A stretch of 34,805 nucleotides of DNA from Maribacter sp. (GCA_018679695.1 JAHHKH010000390.1:1-34805); one strand, 5' to 3'; positions 8,853-19,763 are shown, counted from the first letter of the stretch. Made by a program: numbers and translations. The notes: generated by a model not told the origin, from the sequence alone.

Positions 8853-9698
8853 ATGAGAGCATTATTGATAGGCTTGTTTATAGGTATGCTAAGCATATCT
8901 TCCTTTGCGCAAGAAGGTATTTTTCCCATGGGGGCAAAAGCGAAAAACGTACACCATACCGGTGATATTTGGCTTACGCATGTTGTAGATGCTGATGAAA
9001 CTTTTGAACATAGCGTAGCCCAAGCGGTTTCAGCACCTGGAGCATTTCTTAACTGGCATTTACATCCAGACGGCCAACAATTGTTGATCACTAACGGCGT
9101 TGGTTTTTATCAAGAAAAAGGAAAGGATGTACAAGTGATGCGCGCTGGTGATGTAATCAAATGCCTTCCCAACGTAGAACATTGGCATGGTGCCACTCCT
9201 AAAAGTGCAGTAACCTATTTGGCGATAGGTGGTAGCACACCTACCAAATGGACAGACGAACTTAGTGTTGAGGATTATAACAAAATACCGCTTCCTGAAA
9301 TTAACAATTCAAGTCTTGAAAATGAGATCAAGGAACTTTCCAAAGCCAAATGGAAATGGATGGCCGATAAGGATGTGGACAAGTTGGCCAATTTGTTTCA
9401 TGACAAATCAAGGTTTGTACACATGAGCGGCTCCTGGAAAAAGGACAGGGAACTGGAAATCATCGAGACGGGAAGCATTTGGTATAAAAATGCCGATATA
9501 CACGATGTGGTCGTGGAAACTTTTGATGATAATACCGTGGTACTTTGGAATAGAATAACACTTACGGCCCATGTCCGGGGAAATGATGTAACTACTGAAT
9601 TTACGGTCACCGAATTCTATAAAAAAGAAGGCAACGATTGGAAATTATTGGACCTCACCTTTAGCAGCGTTCGTGATACCCATGAAATTGCGCATTAA
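8853..9698 (+). CDS. Exported cupin-NTF2-like fusion protein
   Basis: This 281-residue protein has a signal peptide (MRALLIGLFIGMLSISSFAQ) followed by two domains. Residues about 30-130 form a cupin with metal motifs NWHLHPDGQQ (His69, His71, Gln75) and HWHG (His110, His112), paralogous to the cupin lipoprotein at 6758. Residues about 155-275 form an NTF2-like/DUF4440 domain (KWKWMADKDVDKLANLFHD) closely resembling the stand-alone protein at 9725. The fusion suggests that the two folds act on the same small molecule. It is first in the second AraC-controlled operon. The activity is unknown. Confidence 0.87.
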   Translation: MRALLIGLFIGMLSISSFAQEGIFPMGAKAKNVHHTGDIWLTHVVDADETFEHSVAQAVSAPGAFLNWHLHPDGQQLLITNGVGFYQEKGKDVQVMRAGDVIKCLPNVEHWHGATPKSAVTYLAIGGSTPTKWTDELSVEDYNKIPLPEINNSSLENEIKELSKAKWKWMADKDVDKLANLFHDKSRFVHMSGSWKKDRELEIIETGSIWYKNADIHDVVVETFDDNTVVLWNRITLTAHVRGNDVTTEFTVTEFYKKEGNDWKLLDLTFSSVRDTHEIAH

Positions 9699-9724
9699 TA
9701 CATTAGAACAAATAATTTATAAAA

Positions 9725-10171
9725 ATGAACAAAAAAATAATACTAAGTCTATTAGTTATGCTCATCACAGGACAAGTCGCCCTTGCCCAATCGACTGATT
9801 TAGAAAAGGAAATCAGGGAGCTGTCCACCCAAAAATGGCAATGGATGGCCGATAAGGATGCGGACAAATTAGCCGACCTTTTTCATGACAAGGCCAAATT
9901 TGTCCACATGGGTGGTACGTGGGGTAAAGACCGAGAGGTCGATATTATTAGAAGCGGGGGCATCCATTACAAGAAAGCCGATGTACACGAAGTAATGGTG
10001 GAAGTGTTGAATGAAAACACCGTCATCCTTTGGAACCAAATTACACTGTTGGCAGTAGTCGGCAGCAATGAAGTGACTAACCCTTTTATGGTAACAGAGG
10101 TCTATGTAAAAGAAAATAACAATTGGAAATTGGCTGATTTGACCTTTAGCAAAACAATGACAAGGGAATAA
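9725..10171 (+). CDS. Exported NTF2-like (DUF4440-type) protein
   Basis: This 148-residue protein consists of a signal peptide (cut near residue 22, ALAQS) and one NTF2-like domain. The phrase WQWMADKDADKLADLFHDKAKFVHM nearly repeats the C-terminal half of the preceding gene, so the pair arose by duplication. NTF2-like pockets bind or convert small hydrophobic ligands; no catalytic residues can be assigned here. It lies 26 bp after the fusion gene and 30 bp before the carboxylesterase. Confidence 0.85.
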   Translation: MNKKIILSLLVMLITGQVALAQSTDLEKEIRELSTQKWQWMADKDADKLADLFHDKAKFVHMGGTWGKDREVDIIRSGGIHYKKADVHEVMVEVLNENTVILWNQITLLAVVGSNEVTNPFMVTEVYVKENNNWKLADLTFSKTMTRE

Positions 10172-10201
10172 CTTGAACAACTCAACTTAATAAACACAAA
10201 A

Positions 10202-11821
10202 ATGAAAAAATACATTTTAGGATTGGTGGTACTCCTTGGAGTTACTATTTCGGCGCAAGAAAGTGCACCCAAAGTAAAGACCGAATTAGGGGTAATCCGA
10301 GGTGTCCATGAAGATGGTGTCGATAGCTTTAAAGGAATACCCTTCGCAGCTCCTCCAGTAGGCGAGTTGCGCTGGAGAGCCCCTCAACCATTATCCGCCT
10401 GGGAAGGTGAATTGGATGCTACGGAGTATGGCGCTAACTGCGCACAGTCCGGATGGGGCGGCGAACCCGGAACCATTAGTGAAGGCTCATCGGAAGATTG
10501 CCTGTACCTTAATGTGTGGAAACCCTCAAATGCGGATGCTGACGCTAAGTTGCCCGTTATGGTCTGGATACACGGTGGAGGGTTTGTTGGTGGTAGTGGT
10601 TCAGGGCCCGGTATTGCGGGCAATCAATTTGCCAAGCAGGGCATCATCCTTATTACGATTAATTACCGCTTGGGTCGTTTGGGCCATTTTGCATTTCCGG
10701 CTTTGAGCGCCGAATATCCTGATGAACCCAAGGGCAGCTATGCCTATATGGACCAGATTGCGGCACTCCAATGGGTACAAAAGAACATTGCCGCCTTTGG
10801 CGGAAATCCTGATAATGTGACCATCTTCGGGTTTTCTGCCGGAGGGGTTTCCGTACATTCTTTAATGACCATTCCAGATGCGAAAGGACTTTTCCATAAA
10901 GCCATTAGTGAATCTGGTGGAGGTCGTGACGGCGTACTTACCGGAAGGCCCATAAGGGAAGAAAATGCTAGTGTTTTTTACCCCATATCGGCAGAAACCA
11001 TTGGTATCAACTTTGCCAAAAAACATAGTATAGAAGGTACGGATGCCGAAGCATTGGCCAAGTTGCGGGCACTGCCTGTGGTAGAAATTGTGGATAGCGG
11101 TCAAGAAAATGATGGCGAAGGTGGTCCGCGTATCTATTCCGGACCGATTTTGGACGGCGAATTGGTAACGGAAACTGCCGAAAGTGCCTATAATGCCGGT
11201 AGACAAATGCAAATACCATTGATGATCGGTTCTAACAGCGCCGAAATCGGAGGTAGTTTTGTCAACAACAGTAAAACAAAAGAAGAACTATTTTCACTTT
11301 TTGGCGAGTTTAAGGAGGAAGCACAAGCTGCCTATGATCCTGATGGAAGCAAAGCATTCGAAGAGGTGATTACCAAGTTCAATACCGATTGGGTGTGGGG
11401 AGAACCAGGACGTTTTGCCGCAAGAGCTTTCGCGGAACAAGGTGAACCCACGTTTATTTACCATTTTGGTTTTGTACCCGAACCTATGAAGGAAAGAATG
11501 AAATATGGTGCCGGCCATGGTTCCGAAGTAGGCTATGTGTTTAATAATCTTGATGCACGTTGGGGAAATCCCGAGACAACTCCGGAAGATAAAAAAGTGG
11601 CGGAAATCATGAATGGGTACTGGGTAAATTTCGCCAAGACCGGAAACCCGAATGGAGATGGATTACCCAACTGGCCAGTCTATACTAAAAATGAAGGTGA
11701 AATCATGGATATACAGTTAGATGGTGAAGCAGTTGGAAAACCAGACCCAAGAAAAGCGAGATTGGATGTCATTGAAAAAGGGGTTAAACTCAGAAATAAA
11801 CTACAATCACGGGGAATATAA
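10202..11821 (+). CDS. Secreted type B carboxylesterase
   Basis: This 539-residue protein has a signal peptide (cut near residue 18, TISAQ) and the full carboxylesterase/lipase type B fold. Visible landmarks are the EDCLYLNVW signature (98-106), the oxyanion-hole motif HGGGF (124-128), the nucleophile elbow GFSAGG with Ser212, and the late His in GAGHGSEVGY. Such enzymes hydrolyse carboxylic esters outside the cytoplasm. It is third in the operon. The next esterase gene follows after a gap of only 16 bp. Confidence 0.93.
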   Translation: MKKYILGLVVLLGVTISAQESAPKVKTELGVIRGVHEDGVDSFKGIPFAAPPVGELRWRAPQPLSAWEGELDATEYGANCAQSGWGGEPGTISEGSSEDCLYLNVWKPSNADADAKLPVMVWIHGGGFVGGSGSGPGIAGNQFAKQGIILITINYRLGRLGHFAFPALSAEYPDEPKGSYAYMDQIAALQWVQKNIAAFGGNPDNVTIFGFSAGGVSVHSLMTIPDAKGLFHKAISESGGGRDGVLTGRPIREENASVFYPISAETIGINFAKKHSIEGTDAEALAKLRALPVVEIVDSGQENDGEGGPRIYSGPILDGELVTETAESAYNAGRQMQIPLMIGSNSAEIGGSFVNNSKTKEELFSLFGEFKEEAQAAYDPDGSKAFEEVITKFNTDWVWGEPGRFAARAFAEQGEPTFIYHFGFVPEPMKERMKYGAGHGSEVGYVFNNLDARWGNPETTPEDKKVAEIMNGYWVNFAKTGNPNGDGLPNWPVYTKNEGEIMDIQLDGEAVGKPDPRKARLDVIEKGVKLRNKLQSRGI

Positions 11822-11837
11822 ACCAGTTGTGCATTCG

Positions 11838-12743
11838 ATGAATAAAATCAACAACATAGTTACAACAGCGGTATTGTTTTTAACCTTTATAGGTCAAGGT
11901 TTTTCACAAACAAATCCGGTAATTGAGGTATTTCCTAAGGGCACCGTTTTGCATGGCAATGTCAACTATGCCAACGACACGCTGCAAAAACATTTGTTGG
12001 ATATCTATTTGCCCCAAAAAGTATCGGGTAAAATACCCTTGGTCGTTTTTGTGCATGGCGGGGGATGGTTGGTCAACGACAAATACGCCGATATTGGGTA
12101 TATGAGAAAAACGGTTGCTGAAATCGTTTCCAAAGGTTTTGCCTTGGCCTCCATTGATTACCGTTTTGCGACCCAAGCTGTTTTTCCTGCCCAAATTCAA
12201 GACTGTAATCGTGCGGTTTCCTTTTTGGTCGATAATGCAGATACGTACGGTTTTGATAAAGACCGAATTGCCGTAATGGGATTTTCCGCAGGGGGTCATC
12301 TGGCTTCATTAATGGGACTTTCCAAGAACAATGACGTTACCGATTTCTTTGTGTCGAAAACCACTAAAGGGTTTGATTTTAAGGCCGTGGTGGATTTCTA
12401 CGGACCTGCCGAACTGATTTTATTCCCAGGGGCCAATGATGCTAAATCGCCTGAAGCTTTATTGATAGGTGCTCCTCCTCTTGATAGACCTGACTTGGCC
12501 AAGATTGCTAGTCCGGTAACCTATGTTGATGAAAACGACCCACCTTTTCTGATTGTTCATGGGGAAAAAGATGATTTGGTTTCATCAAGGCAGTCCCATC
12601 TGTTAAGTTCATGGTTGACGGTAAAAGGAGTTGAAAACGAATTAATCGTAGTTAAGGATGCACCTCATTTTGGAGAAATGTTCGATGTACAAGAGATACG
12701 AACAAAGGTTCTTGCCTTTTTGCAAAGACACCTACAGAACTAA
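11838..12743 (+). CDS. Exported acetyl-esterase-like alpha/beta hydrolase
   Basis: The start at 11838 gives a 301-residue protein with a clean signal peptide (ending IGQGFSQ, about residue 24). An upstream in-frame extension would overlap the carboxylesterase gene and lacks a leader. The fold is that of the BD-FAE/acetyl-esterase group: HGGGW (73-77), nucleophile GFSAGG with Ser150, Asp245 or Asp246 in HGEKDD, and His277 in APHFG. Relatives deacetylate sugars or cleave small acyl esters. It lies between the type B esterase and the Tat-exported reductase. Confidence 0.9.
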   Translation: MNKINNIVTTAVLFLTFIGQGFSQTNPVIEVFPKGTVLHGNVNYANDTLQKHLLDIYLPQKVSGKIPLVVFVHGGGWLVNDKYADIGYMRKTVAEIVSKGFALASIDYRFATQAVFPAQIQDCNRAVSFLVDNADTYGFDKDRIAVMGFSAGGHLASLMGLSKNNDVTDFFVSKTTKGFDFKAVVDFYGPAELILFPGANDAKSPEALLIGAPPLDRPDLAKIASPVTYVDENDPPFLIVHGEKDDLVSSRQSHLLSSWLTVKGVENELIVVKDAPHFGEMFDVQEIRTKVLAFLQRHLQN

Positions 12744-12768
12744 GTAGTATTAATTAAAATGAACGCAT

Positions 12769-13893
<1,125 letters not shown>

Positions 13894-13919
13894 TAGGATA
13901 GACCTTGAAACCTGTTGCG

Positions 13920-14528
13920 ATGAAAAAATTAGTCATAGTACTATTACTGCTCTCATCCTATTTACAGGTGGGTTCTGGGCAAAAGCAAAATCAGGTTTCG
14001 GAGAGCATTCTGATCGTCTATGTCTCCCGCACCAACAACACAAAGGCCCTAGCGGAAGTCATACATGATGAAATGGGCGGCGATTTGGTGGCCCTGGAAT
14101 TGGAAGACCCCTATCCCGAGAACTACTATGCCATCGTAAAGCAAGTGGCCGAAGAAAATGAAACCGGGTTTTTGCCTCCACTAAAGACCCAAGTAGCTAT
14201 GGATAAATACGATACCATTTTCCTGGGCTTCCCGACCTGGGGCATGCAACTGCCCCCGCCAATGAAAAGTTTTTTGTCAGCCCATGATTTGAGCGGCAAG
14301 ATTGTCATCCCTTTTAATACGAACGGGGGTTATGGCATTGGCAGCAGCTTTAGGACGGTCAAAGAACTTTGTCCCGATAGCGAAGTTCTCGACGGATTTT
14401 CCATTAAAGGCGGTAGTGAAAGGGACGGGATTTATTTGGCGATAAGGGGGAAACGCCACGATGAAGCTCAAGAAGAGGTTAGGTCGTGGCTGGAAGAACT
14501 GAACATAACCAGTACATCGAAACAATAA
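13920..14528 (+). CDS. Exported flavodoxin-like protein
   Basis: Starting at the ATG at 13920, this 202-residue protein has a leader (MKKLVIVLLLLSSYLQVGSG) and a flavodoxin fold. Its FMN-phosphate loop is YVSRTNNTKALAE, and the flavin-stacking regions are FPTWGMQLPPPM and FNTNGGYGIGS. Flavodoxins carry one or two electrons. An exported version beside an exported aldo/keto reductase might replace or supply reducing power there; this is inference. It closes the second AraC-type operon. Flavodoxin, aldo/keto reductase, cupin and CMD genes near an AraC regulator are a recurrent set in bacteria linked to reactive-carbonyl responses. Confidence 0.87.
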   Translation: MKKLVIVLLLLSSYLQVGSGQKQNQVSESILIVYVSRTNNTKALAEVIHDEMGGDLVALELEDPYPENYYAIVKQVAEENETGFLPPLKTQVAMDKYDTIFLGFPTWGMQLPPPMKSFLSAHDLSGKIVIPFNTNGGYGIGSSFRTVKELCPDSEVLDGFSIKGGSERDGIYLAIRGKRHDEAQEEVRSWLEELNITSTSKQ

Positions 14529-14541
14529 ACCAGGTTTCAGA

Positions 14542-14571
14542 TTCATCGCAGCATTTTCTAGGTTCATCGCA
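14542..14571 (+). promoter_or_regulatory. Candidate LytTR-type operator upstream of the molybdenum hydroxylase operon
   Basis: TTCATCGCA occurs at 14542-14550 and 14563-14571. Two 9-bp direct repeats with a 12-bp spacer is the layout bound by LytTR-domain regulators. The reverse complement TGCGATGAACC (14561-14571) is identical to 22415-22425. A TAAATTTA element, close to TAnnTTTG, begins 30 bp after the proximal repeat at 14601. The binding protein is inferred to be the regulator at 19836. Confidence 0.6.
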
Positions 14572-14648
14572 TATTCCTTTTTTAAACGGCTTTTTTAATT
14601 TAAATTTATGTAGTTGGCATCCTTCATTTCAAAAAAAAAATTAAGATT

Positions 14649-15116
14649 ATGGCACTATTCAATCTAAACATCAACGGAAAAACGCAGGAAATAGACGTAG
14701 ACCCTAACACGCCCATGCTTTGGGTACTACGCGATCATCTAAAACTGGTCGGCACCAAATACGGCTGTGGTATCGCCCAATGTGGGGCCTGTACGGTACA
14801 CTTAGGCAATAATGCGGTGCGTTCTTGCCAGCTACCGGTTTCTTCGATCGGGGAAGAAAAAGTTACGACCATCGAAGGTTTGTCGGAAAACGGCGATCAT
14901 CCCGTGCAAAAGGCTTGGCTCGAGGTCGATGTACCGCAATGTGGCTATTGCCAAGCGGGCCAGATTATGACCGCGGCGGCACTTTTGGAAAAGAATCCAA
15001 ATCCATCGGATTCTGAAATAGAAACGGCCATGAACGGCAATATCTGCCGATGCGGAACCTACATACGCATTAAAAAAGCCGTTAAGATGGCCGCAGGTGC
15101 AGCGGCGAACTCCTAA
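14649..15116 (+). CDS. [2Fe-2S] subunit of a molybdenum hydroxylase
   Basis: This 155-residue protein has the two-domain form of the small subunit in the xanthine oxidase family (IorA type). The first cluster is bound by Cys40, Cys45, Cys48 and Cys60 ([15 protein letters not shown]), the second by Cys98, Cys101, Cys133 and Cys135 (QCGYCQAGQ and NICRCGTY). It passes electrons from the molybdopterin subunit to an acceptor. It has no leader of its own, so it probably travels through Tat bound to a leader-bearing large subunit. It starts the operon with two large subunits. No xdhC-type maturation gene is present nearby. Confidence 0.95.
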   Translation: MALFNLNINGKTQEIDVDPNTPMLWVLRDHLKLVGTKYGCGIAQCGACTVHLGNNAVRSCQLPVSSIGEEKVTTIEGLSENGDHPVQKAWLEVDVPQCGYCQAGQIMTAAALLEKNPNPSDSEIETAMNGNICRCGTYIRIKKAVKMAAGAAANS

Positions 15117-15166
15117 TGATTGAAAACCCAAGAAGTCTAAAGAAATCATCCTAAAAAAATACGACG

Positions 15167-17425
15167 ATGACACTCATAAAAACTAAAATCGGGCGGCGCG
15201 CCTTTATCAAAAATACCAGTCTTGCCAGTGGTGGACTTGTTCTCGGATTCAGTTTTTTGAATTCCTGTAAGCCTGAACAAGCAAAAGAGATGGCCGTCAG
15301 GGAAATGCCCAAGGAATGGTTCGAGATGAATTCATACCTAAAAATCGGTGACAACGGTCTTGTAACTATTTACACGCCCAATCCAGAATTCGGTCAAAAT
15401 ATCAGGACATCTATGCCCATGTTGGTGGCAGAAGAATTGGATGTGGATTGGAATAACGTTTTGGTAGAACAGGCACCTTACCATGAAGAAAAGTATGGCT
15501 TTCAATTTACGGGGGGCAGTAGAGGAATAAGTGCCAGATGGCAACCCCTTCGTATGGCAGGGGCGACTGCCAAGCACATGCTAAAAGAGGCGGCTGCGCA
15601 AACATGGCAGGTGCCCGTTGCAGAAATTACCGCCGAGGCCGGGGTATTGCGACATGCGGCTACCAAAAAATCGGCCGGTTACGGCGAAATGGCCTCGGTG
15701 GCGGCTACACTTGACGTGCCCGAAGAAGTACCATTAAAAGAAGTAAAAGATTTTAAACTTATCAATAACTCGCAAAAAAATGTAGATGCGAAAAGCATTG
15801 TAACCGGAGTGCCGCTTTTTGGAATGGATATCCAAAAGAAAGGTATGCTGATCGCCATGATCGAACATCCCCCCGCTTTTGGCATGACCCTGAAATCGGT
15901 CGATGGCGCAGCGGCCAAGGCCATGCCCGGAATCAAGGATGTAGTGACAATTAAGAGTTTCAAGGACGGATATGAAAAAGGCGGGTTCGACACGAACGCC
16001 TTTCCTGAGTTGGTCGCGATAGTCGGCAACTCTACCTGGGAAGTGATGCAGGCAAAGAAAAAACTAAAAGTGGAATGGCAGCCCATTTCGGCATATACGG
16101 AAACGATCGCAGGGTTCCGGGGAAAAGAAACTAGAAATGTGCCTGCAGGTTTGGAATCCACAACCGCCCATAAATCAAAAATGGAAGCTTTGGCAGCCAA
16201 GCCGGGAAAGATGGTCCGGAAAGATGGGAACCCTGATGCGGCCTTCAAAAAGGCAGCAAAAATCTTGGAAAGAAGCTATTCCGCCCCTTTTCTTGCCCAC
16301 AATAACATGGAGCCTTTAAATGCTTTTGCCCATGTAGAAGGCGATAAGGTAAAAATTGCGGCGCCAATACAGATTCCGTCCTTGATCGTTCCTACGCTTG
16401 CAAGCAGTCTGGGAATACCGAAGGAAAATATTGAAATGGACCTCCCAAGAATGGGCGGCGGTTTTGGTCGTAAGGCCTATGCCCACTTTGTGGTGGAAGC
16501 GGCCCTGATCTCCCAAAAAGTAAACGCACCGATAAAGTTGGTGTACAGCCGGGAAGACGATATGACGAACGGCATTTATCGTCCGGCATATCAGGCCACC
16601 TATCGCGCCGCTTTTGATGAAAACAATAATTTAACGGCCTTACATGTGAAGGCTGGCGGTGTTCCCGAGAGTCCATTGTTCGCCAATCGTTTTCCGGCAG
16701 GGGCCATTGATAATTATATGGCAGAAGAGTGGGTTGTTGATTCTAACATTACCATAGGTGCTTTTCGCGCTCCGCGATCCAATTTTATGGCAGGTGCCGA
16801 ACAGGCGTTCTTGGATGAAGTGGCGGAAGCCATGGGCAAAGACCCTATCCAATTTCGATTGGACTTGTTAAAACGTGCCAAAGAGAATCCAGTTGGCGAA
16901 GAGAACGATTATGATGCCGAGCGATATGCAGGAGTTTTGGAGTTGGTGCGTGAAAAGTCGGCCTGGAAAGAAAATGATGCAACACGGCACCGAGGGGTTT
17001 CCGCCTATTTTTGTCATAACTCCTATGCGGCACATGTACTGGATTTAAAGATGGAAAATGATAAACCTGTAGTTGAAAAAGTATGTTGTGCCATTGATTG
17101 CGGGGTGGTAGTAAATCCTGATGCGGCAATAAACATGGCAGAAGGGGCCATAACCGATGGTGTAGGTAATGCCTTTTTTGGGGAATTGACCTTTGAGGAC
17201 GGAGTGCCTCAGAAAAATAATTTCCACCAATATCAAATGATCCGTATGAAAGAAGCGCCAAAGGAAATCGACGTGCATTTTGTGCAGAATGAAATCGACC
17301 CAACGGGTATGGGAGAACCTCCATTTCCACCCATATTTGGGGCAGTTGCGAATGCCTTGTACAAAGCAACAGGTCAACGGCATTATGAGCAGCCATTTGT
17401 TAAGGAAAAGAAGGTAGTGGGTTAA
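15167..17425 (+). CDS. Molybdopterin-binding large subunit of an IorB-type dehydrogenase, copy 1
   Basis: This 752-residue protein has a Tat lipoprotein leader: twin Arg at 10-11 (IGRRAFIKN), then LVLGFSFLNSC with candidate lipidated Cys34. The rest matches the aldehyde oxidase/xanthine dehydrogenase molybdopterin domains: the MGGGFGRKAYAHF loop, the GAFRAPRSNFMAGAEQAFLDE segment and the active-site Glu717 in GMGEPPFPP. Members of the isoquinoline 1-oxidoreductase-like branch hydroxylate N-heterocycles or oxidise aldehydes; the substrate here is unknown. It would sit on the periplasmic side with the [2Fe-2S] subunit. A paralogue follows immediately. Confidence 0.93.
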   Translation: MTLIKTKIGRRAFIKNTSLASGGLVLGFSFLNSCKPEQAKEMAVREMPKEWFEMNSYLKIGDNGLVTIYTPNPEFGQNIRTSMPMLVAEELDVDWNNVLVEQAPYHEEKYGFQFTGGSRGISARWQPLRMAGATAKHMLKEAAAQTWQVPVAEITAEAGVLRHAATKKSAGYGEMASVAATLDVPEEVPLKEVKDFKLINNSQKNVDAKSIVTGVPLFGMDIQKKGMLIAMIEHPPAFGMTLKSVDGAAAKAMPGIKDVVTIKSFKDGYEKGGFDTNAFPELVAIVGNSTWEVMQAKKKLKVEWQPISAYTETIAGFRGKETRNVPAGLESTTAHKSKMEALAAKPGKMVRKDGNPDAAFKKAAKILERSYSAPFLAHNNMEPLNAFAHVEGDKVKIAAPIQIPSLIVPTLASSLGIPKENIEMDLPRMGGGFGRKAYAHFVVEAALISQKVNAPIKLVYSREDDMTNGIYRPAYQATYRAAFDENNNLTALHVKAGGVPESPLFANRFPAGAIDNYMAEEWVVDSNITIGAFRAPRSNFMAGAEQAFLDEVAEAMGKDPIQFRLDLLKRAKENPVGEENDYDAERYAGVLELVREKSAWKENDATRHRGVSAYFCHNSYAAHVLDLKMENDKPVVEKVCCAIDCGVVVNPDAAINMAEGAITDGVGNAFFGELTFEDGVPQKNNFHQYQMIRMKEAPKEIDVHFVQNEIDPTGMGEPPFPPIFGAVANALYKATGQRHYEQPFVKEKKVVG

Positions 17426-17516
17426 GCGTGAAAGCTCCTCTTTTTTTACTTCGGCTGCGCTTAGCATTGGATTATGCGTTGATTTTGGTTTAACTTAACA
17501 CTAGATAAAAATTAAA

Positions 17517-19763
17517 ATGGTATCAGTAAAAACCAATATCGGAAGACGCGCTTTCATCAAAAATACCAGTCTGGCCAGTGGTGGCCTAATGCTGGGGTTT
17601 AGTTGGCTGAACTCCTGTAAGTCCAATGAGGCCGAAAAAATGGAGGTCAGGGAAATGCCCAAAGAATGGTTCGAAATAAACGGCTACCTAAAAATTGGAG
17701 ACAACGGTCTGGTGACTATCATTTCTCCCAATCCCGAGGGCGGACAAAACGTAAAGACCTCGATGCCCATGATCGTTGCCGAAGAGTTGGGTGTTGATTG
17801 GAATAATGTAATCGTTGAACAAGCTCCCCTGAACACCGCACTGTACAACCGACAGTTTATCGGGGGCAGTCAGGCGATTCGTACCAGTTGGGAAGGACTC
17901 CGAATGGCAGGGGCATCGGCACGATACATGCTTGTCGCCGCTGCCGCTCAAGTTTGGGAAGTACCCGCTGCCGAGATAACCACTTCGGCCGGAATGTTGC
18001 ATCACGAAGCCAGTAACAAATCCGTTTCCTATGGTAATCTGGCCTCGGCTGCCGCACAGGTTTCCGTTCCCGAGGAAGTTGAATTAAAGGAAATCGGCGA
18101 TTTCGATATTATCGGGACTTCTAAGAAAAATGTGGATGGAACCGATATCGTTACCGGTAAACCATTATTTGGAATAGATACCTACAAGGATGGGATGCTC
18201 ACGGCGATGATCGTGCATCCTCCGGCTTTTGGTTTGAAACTAAAGTCCGTTGATGGCGAGGCGGTCAAATCGATGCCCGGCATTCAAGATGTTTTTCCCA
18301 TCAAGGTCTTGGAGGATGATTTTACAAGGCAACATTTTGACACTTGCGCTTTTCTCGAAGTAGTTGCCATCGTAGGGGGTTCCACTTGGGAAGTCATGCA
18401 GGCTAAAAAAGCGCTTTCCGTTCAGTGGGAACCTTTCGAGACCTATACCGAAGAAAGACAGCCCTACCGGGGGCCGCAACAGACCTTGACCATCCCCGCC
18501 GGACTTGAAAGTACCGATGTCCATCGGAAAAAAATGGCGGAAATGGTCTCCAAAAAAGCGGAAGTCGTTCGCAAGGATGGCAATCCCGAAGCGGCCTTTA
18601 AAAATGCTGTCAAGGTTATCGAACAAACCTACACAGCACCTTTTTTGGCACATAACTGTATGGAGCCGATGAACTTTTTCGCAGATGTGAAAGAAGACAG
18701 TGCACAACTTTCAGGCCCGTTACAAAAGGCGGAACTTACCGAACAGACCCTTGCCGCTCGATTGGGAATGCCCGTTGAGCGGATAGACATTCAAATGACG
18801 CGGCTGGGCGGAGGATACGGGCGACGTTCCTATGCCAACTGGGCATTGGAAGCCGCACTTATTTCCCAAAAAATGCAAGCCCCCATAAAACTGGTCTATT
18901 CCCGTGAAGATGATATGACCGGGGGAATCTATCGCCCTGCCTATCAAGTAACTTATAAAGCCGCTTTGGATGTGGAGAACAACTTGACAGCTATTCATGT
19001 AAATGCGGGGGGCATTCCTGAAAGTCCCTTATATGCCGATAGGTTTCCGGCCGGGGCCGTGGATAACTACCTAGCGCAGCGTTGGGAAATCAATACCAAT
19101 ATTACCATTGGATCGTTTAGGGCACCGCGCTCGAATTTTATGGCGAGTGCCGAACAATCTTTCTTGGACGAAGTCGCCGAAGCCGCCGGAAAAGACCCGA
19201 TCGACTTCCGCTTGGAACTTTTGGATCATGCGAGTAAGAATCCCGTGGTCTCGAACCCGATCGATTACGATGCCCAACGCTATGCGGGTGTCTTAAAATT
19301 AGTGAAAGAAAAATCGAAATGGGGTGAAACAACCAATGGAATTTCTAGGGGAGTGTCGGCCTATTTCTGCCATAATTCGTACGCCGCACAGGTGGTGGAC
19401 ATGCGGTGGGAAAACGACAAACCCATCATAGACAAGGTTACCTGTGCCATTGATTGCGGAATCGTGGTCAACCCCGATGCGGCATCGAACCTTTGCGAAG
19501 GTGGTATCGTGGACGGTATCGGGAATGCACTTTACGGAGAACAGACCTTTAAGGACGGCGTACCGCAGAAAAGCAACTTCGACACCTACCGTATGATCCG
19601 TATGGGCGAAGCCCCGAAGCAAATCGATGTCCATTTTGTTGAAAATAACATAGATCCGACAGGCTTGGGCGAACCTACCTTTCCGCCCGTTTTTGCGGCT
19701 GTCGCCAATGCCTTGTATAAAGCTACCGGAAAGCGGTACTACGATCAGCCGTATCTTACTTAA
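17517..19763 (+). CDS. Molybdopterin-binding large subunit of an IorB-type dehydrogenase, copy 2
   Basis: This 748-residue protein is a tandem paralogue of the previous gene, with an almost identical leader (twin Arg 10-11, Cys34 in LNSC). It keeps the molybdopterin loop LGGGYGRRSYANW, the GSFRAPRSNFMASAEQSFLDE segment and the active-site Glu719 in GLGEPTFPP. Differences lie mainly in the middle of the protein, as expected for altered substrate choice. With one small subunit for two large ones, the two catalytic chains probably share it. It begins 91 bp after copy 1 and ends facing the convergent LytTR gene. Confidence 0.93.
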   Translation: MVSVKTNIGRRAFIKNTSLASGGLMLGFSWLNSCKSNEAEKMEVREMPKEWFEINGYLKIGDNGLVTIISPNPEGGQNVKTSMPMIVAEELGVDWNNVIVEQAPLNTALYNRQFIGGSQAIRTSWEGLRMAGASARYMLVAAAAQVWEVPAAEITTSAGMLHHEASNKSVSYGNLASAAAQVSVPEEVELKEIGDFDIIGTSKKNVDGTDIVTGKPLFGIDTYKDGMLTAMIVHPPAFGLKLKSVDGEAVKSMPGIQDVFPIKVLEDDFTRQHFDTCAFLEVVAIVGGSTWEVMQAKKALSVQWEPFETYTEERQPYRGPQQTLTIPAGLESTDVHRKKMAEMVSKKAEVVRKDGNPEAAFKNAVKVIEQTYTAPFLAHNCMEPMNFFADVKEDSAQLSGPLQKAELTEQTLAARLGMPVERIDIQMTRLGGGYGRRSYANWALEAALISQKMQAPIKLVYSREDDMTGGIYRPAYQVTYKAALDVENNLTAIHVNAGGIPESPLYADRFPAGAVDNYLAQRWEINTNITIGSFRAPRSNFMASAEQSFLDEVAEAAGKDPIDFRLELLDHASKNPVVSNPIDYDAQRYAGVLKLVKEKSKWGETTNGISRGVSAYFCHNSYAAQVVDMRWENDKPIIDKVTCAIDCGIVVNPDAASNLCEGGIVDGIGNALYGEQTFKDGVPQKSNFDTYRMIRMGEAPKQIDVHFVENNIDPTGLGEPTFPPVFAAVANALYKATGKRYYDQPYLT

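Noticed and set aside
15679-17396. Minus-strand open frames inside the first molybdenum subunit gene
   Set aside because: The plus strand carries an intact, motif-complete enzyme; the antisense products are low-information shadows.
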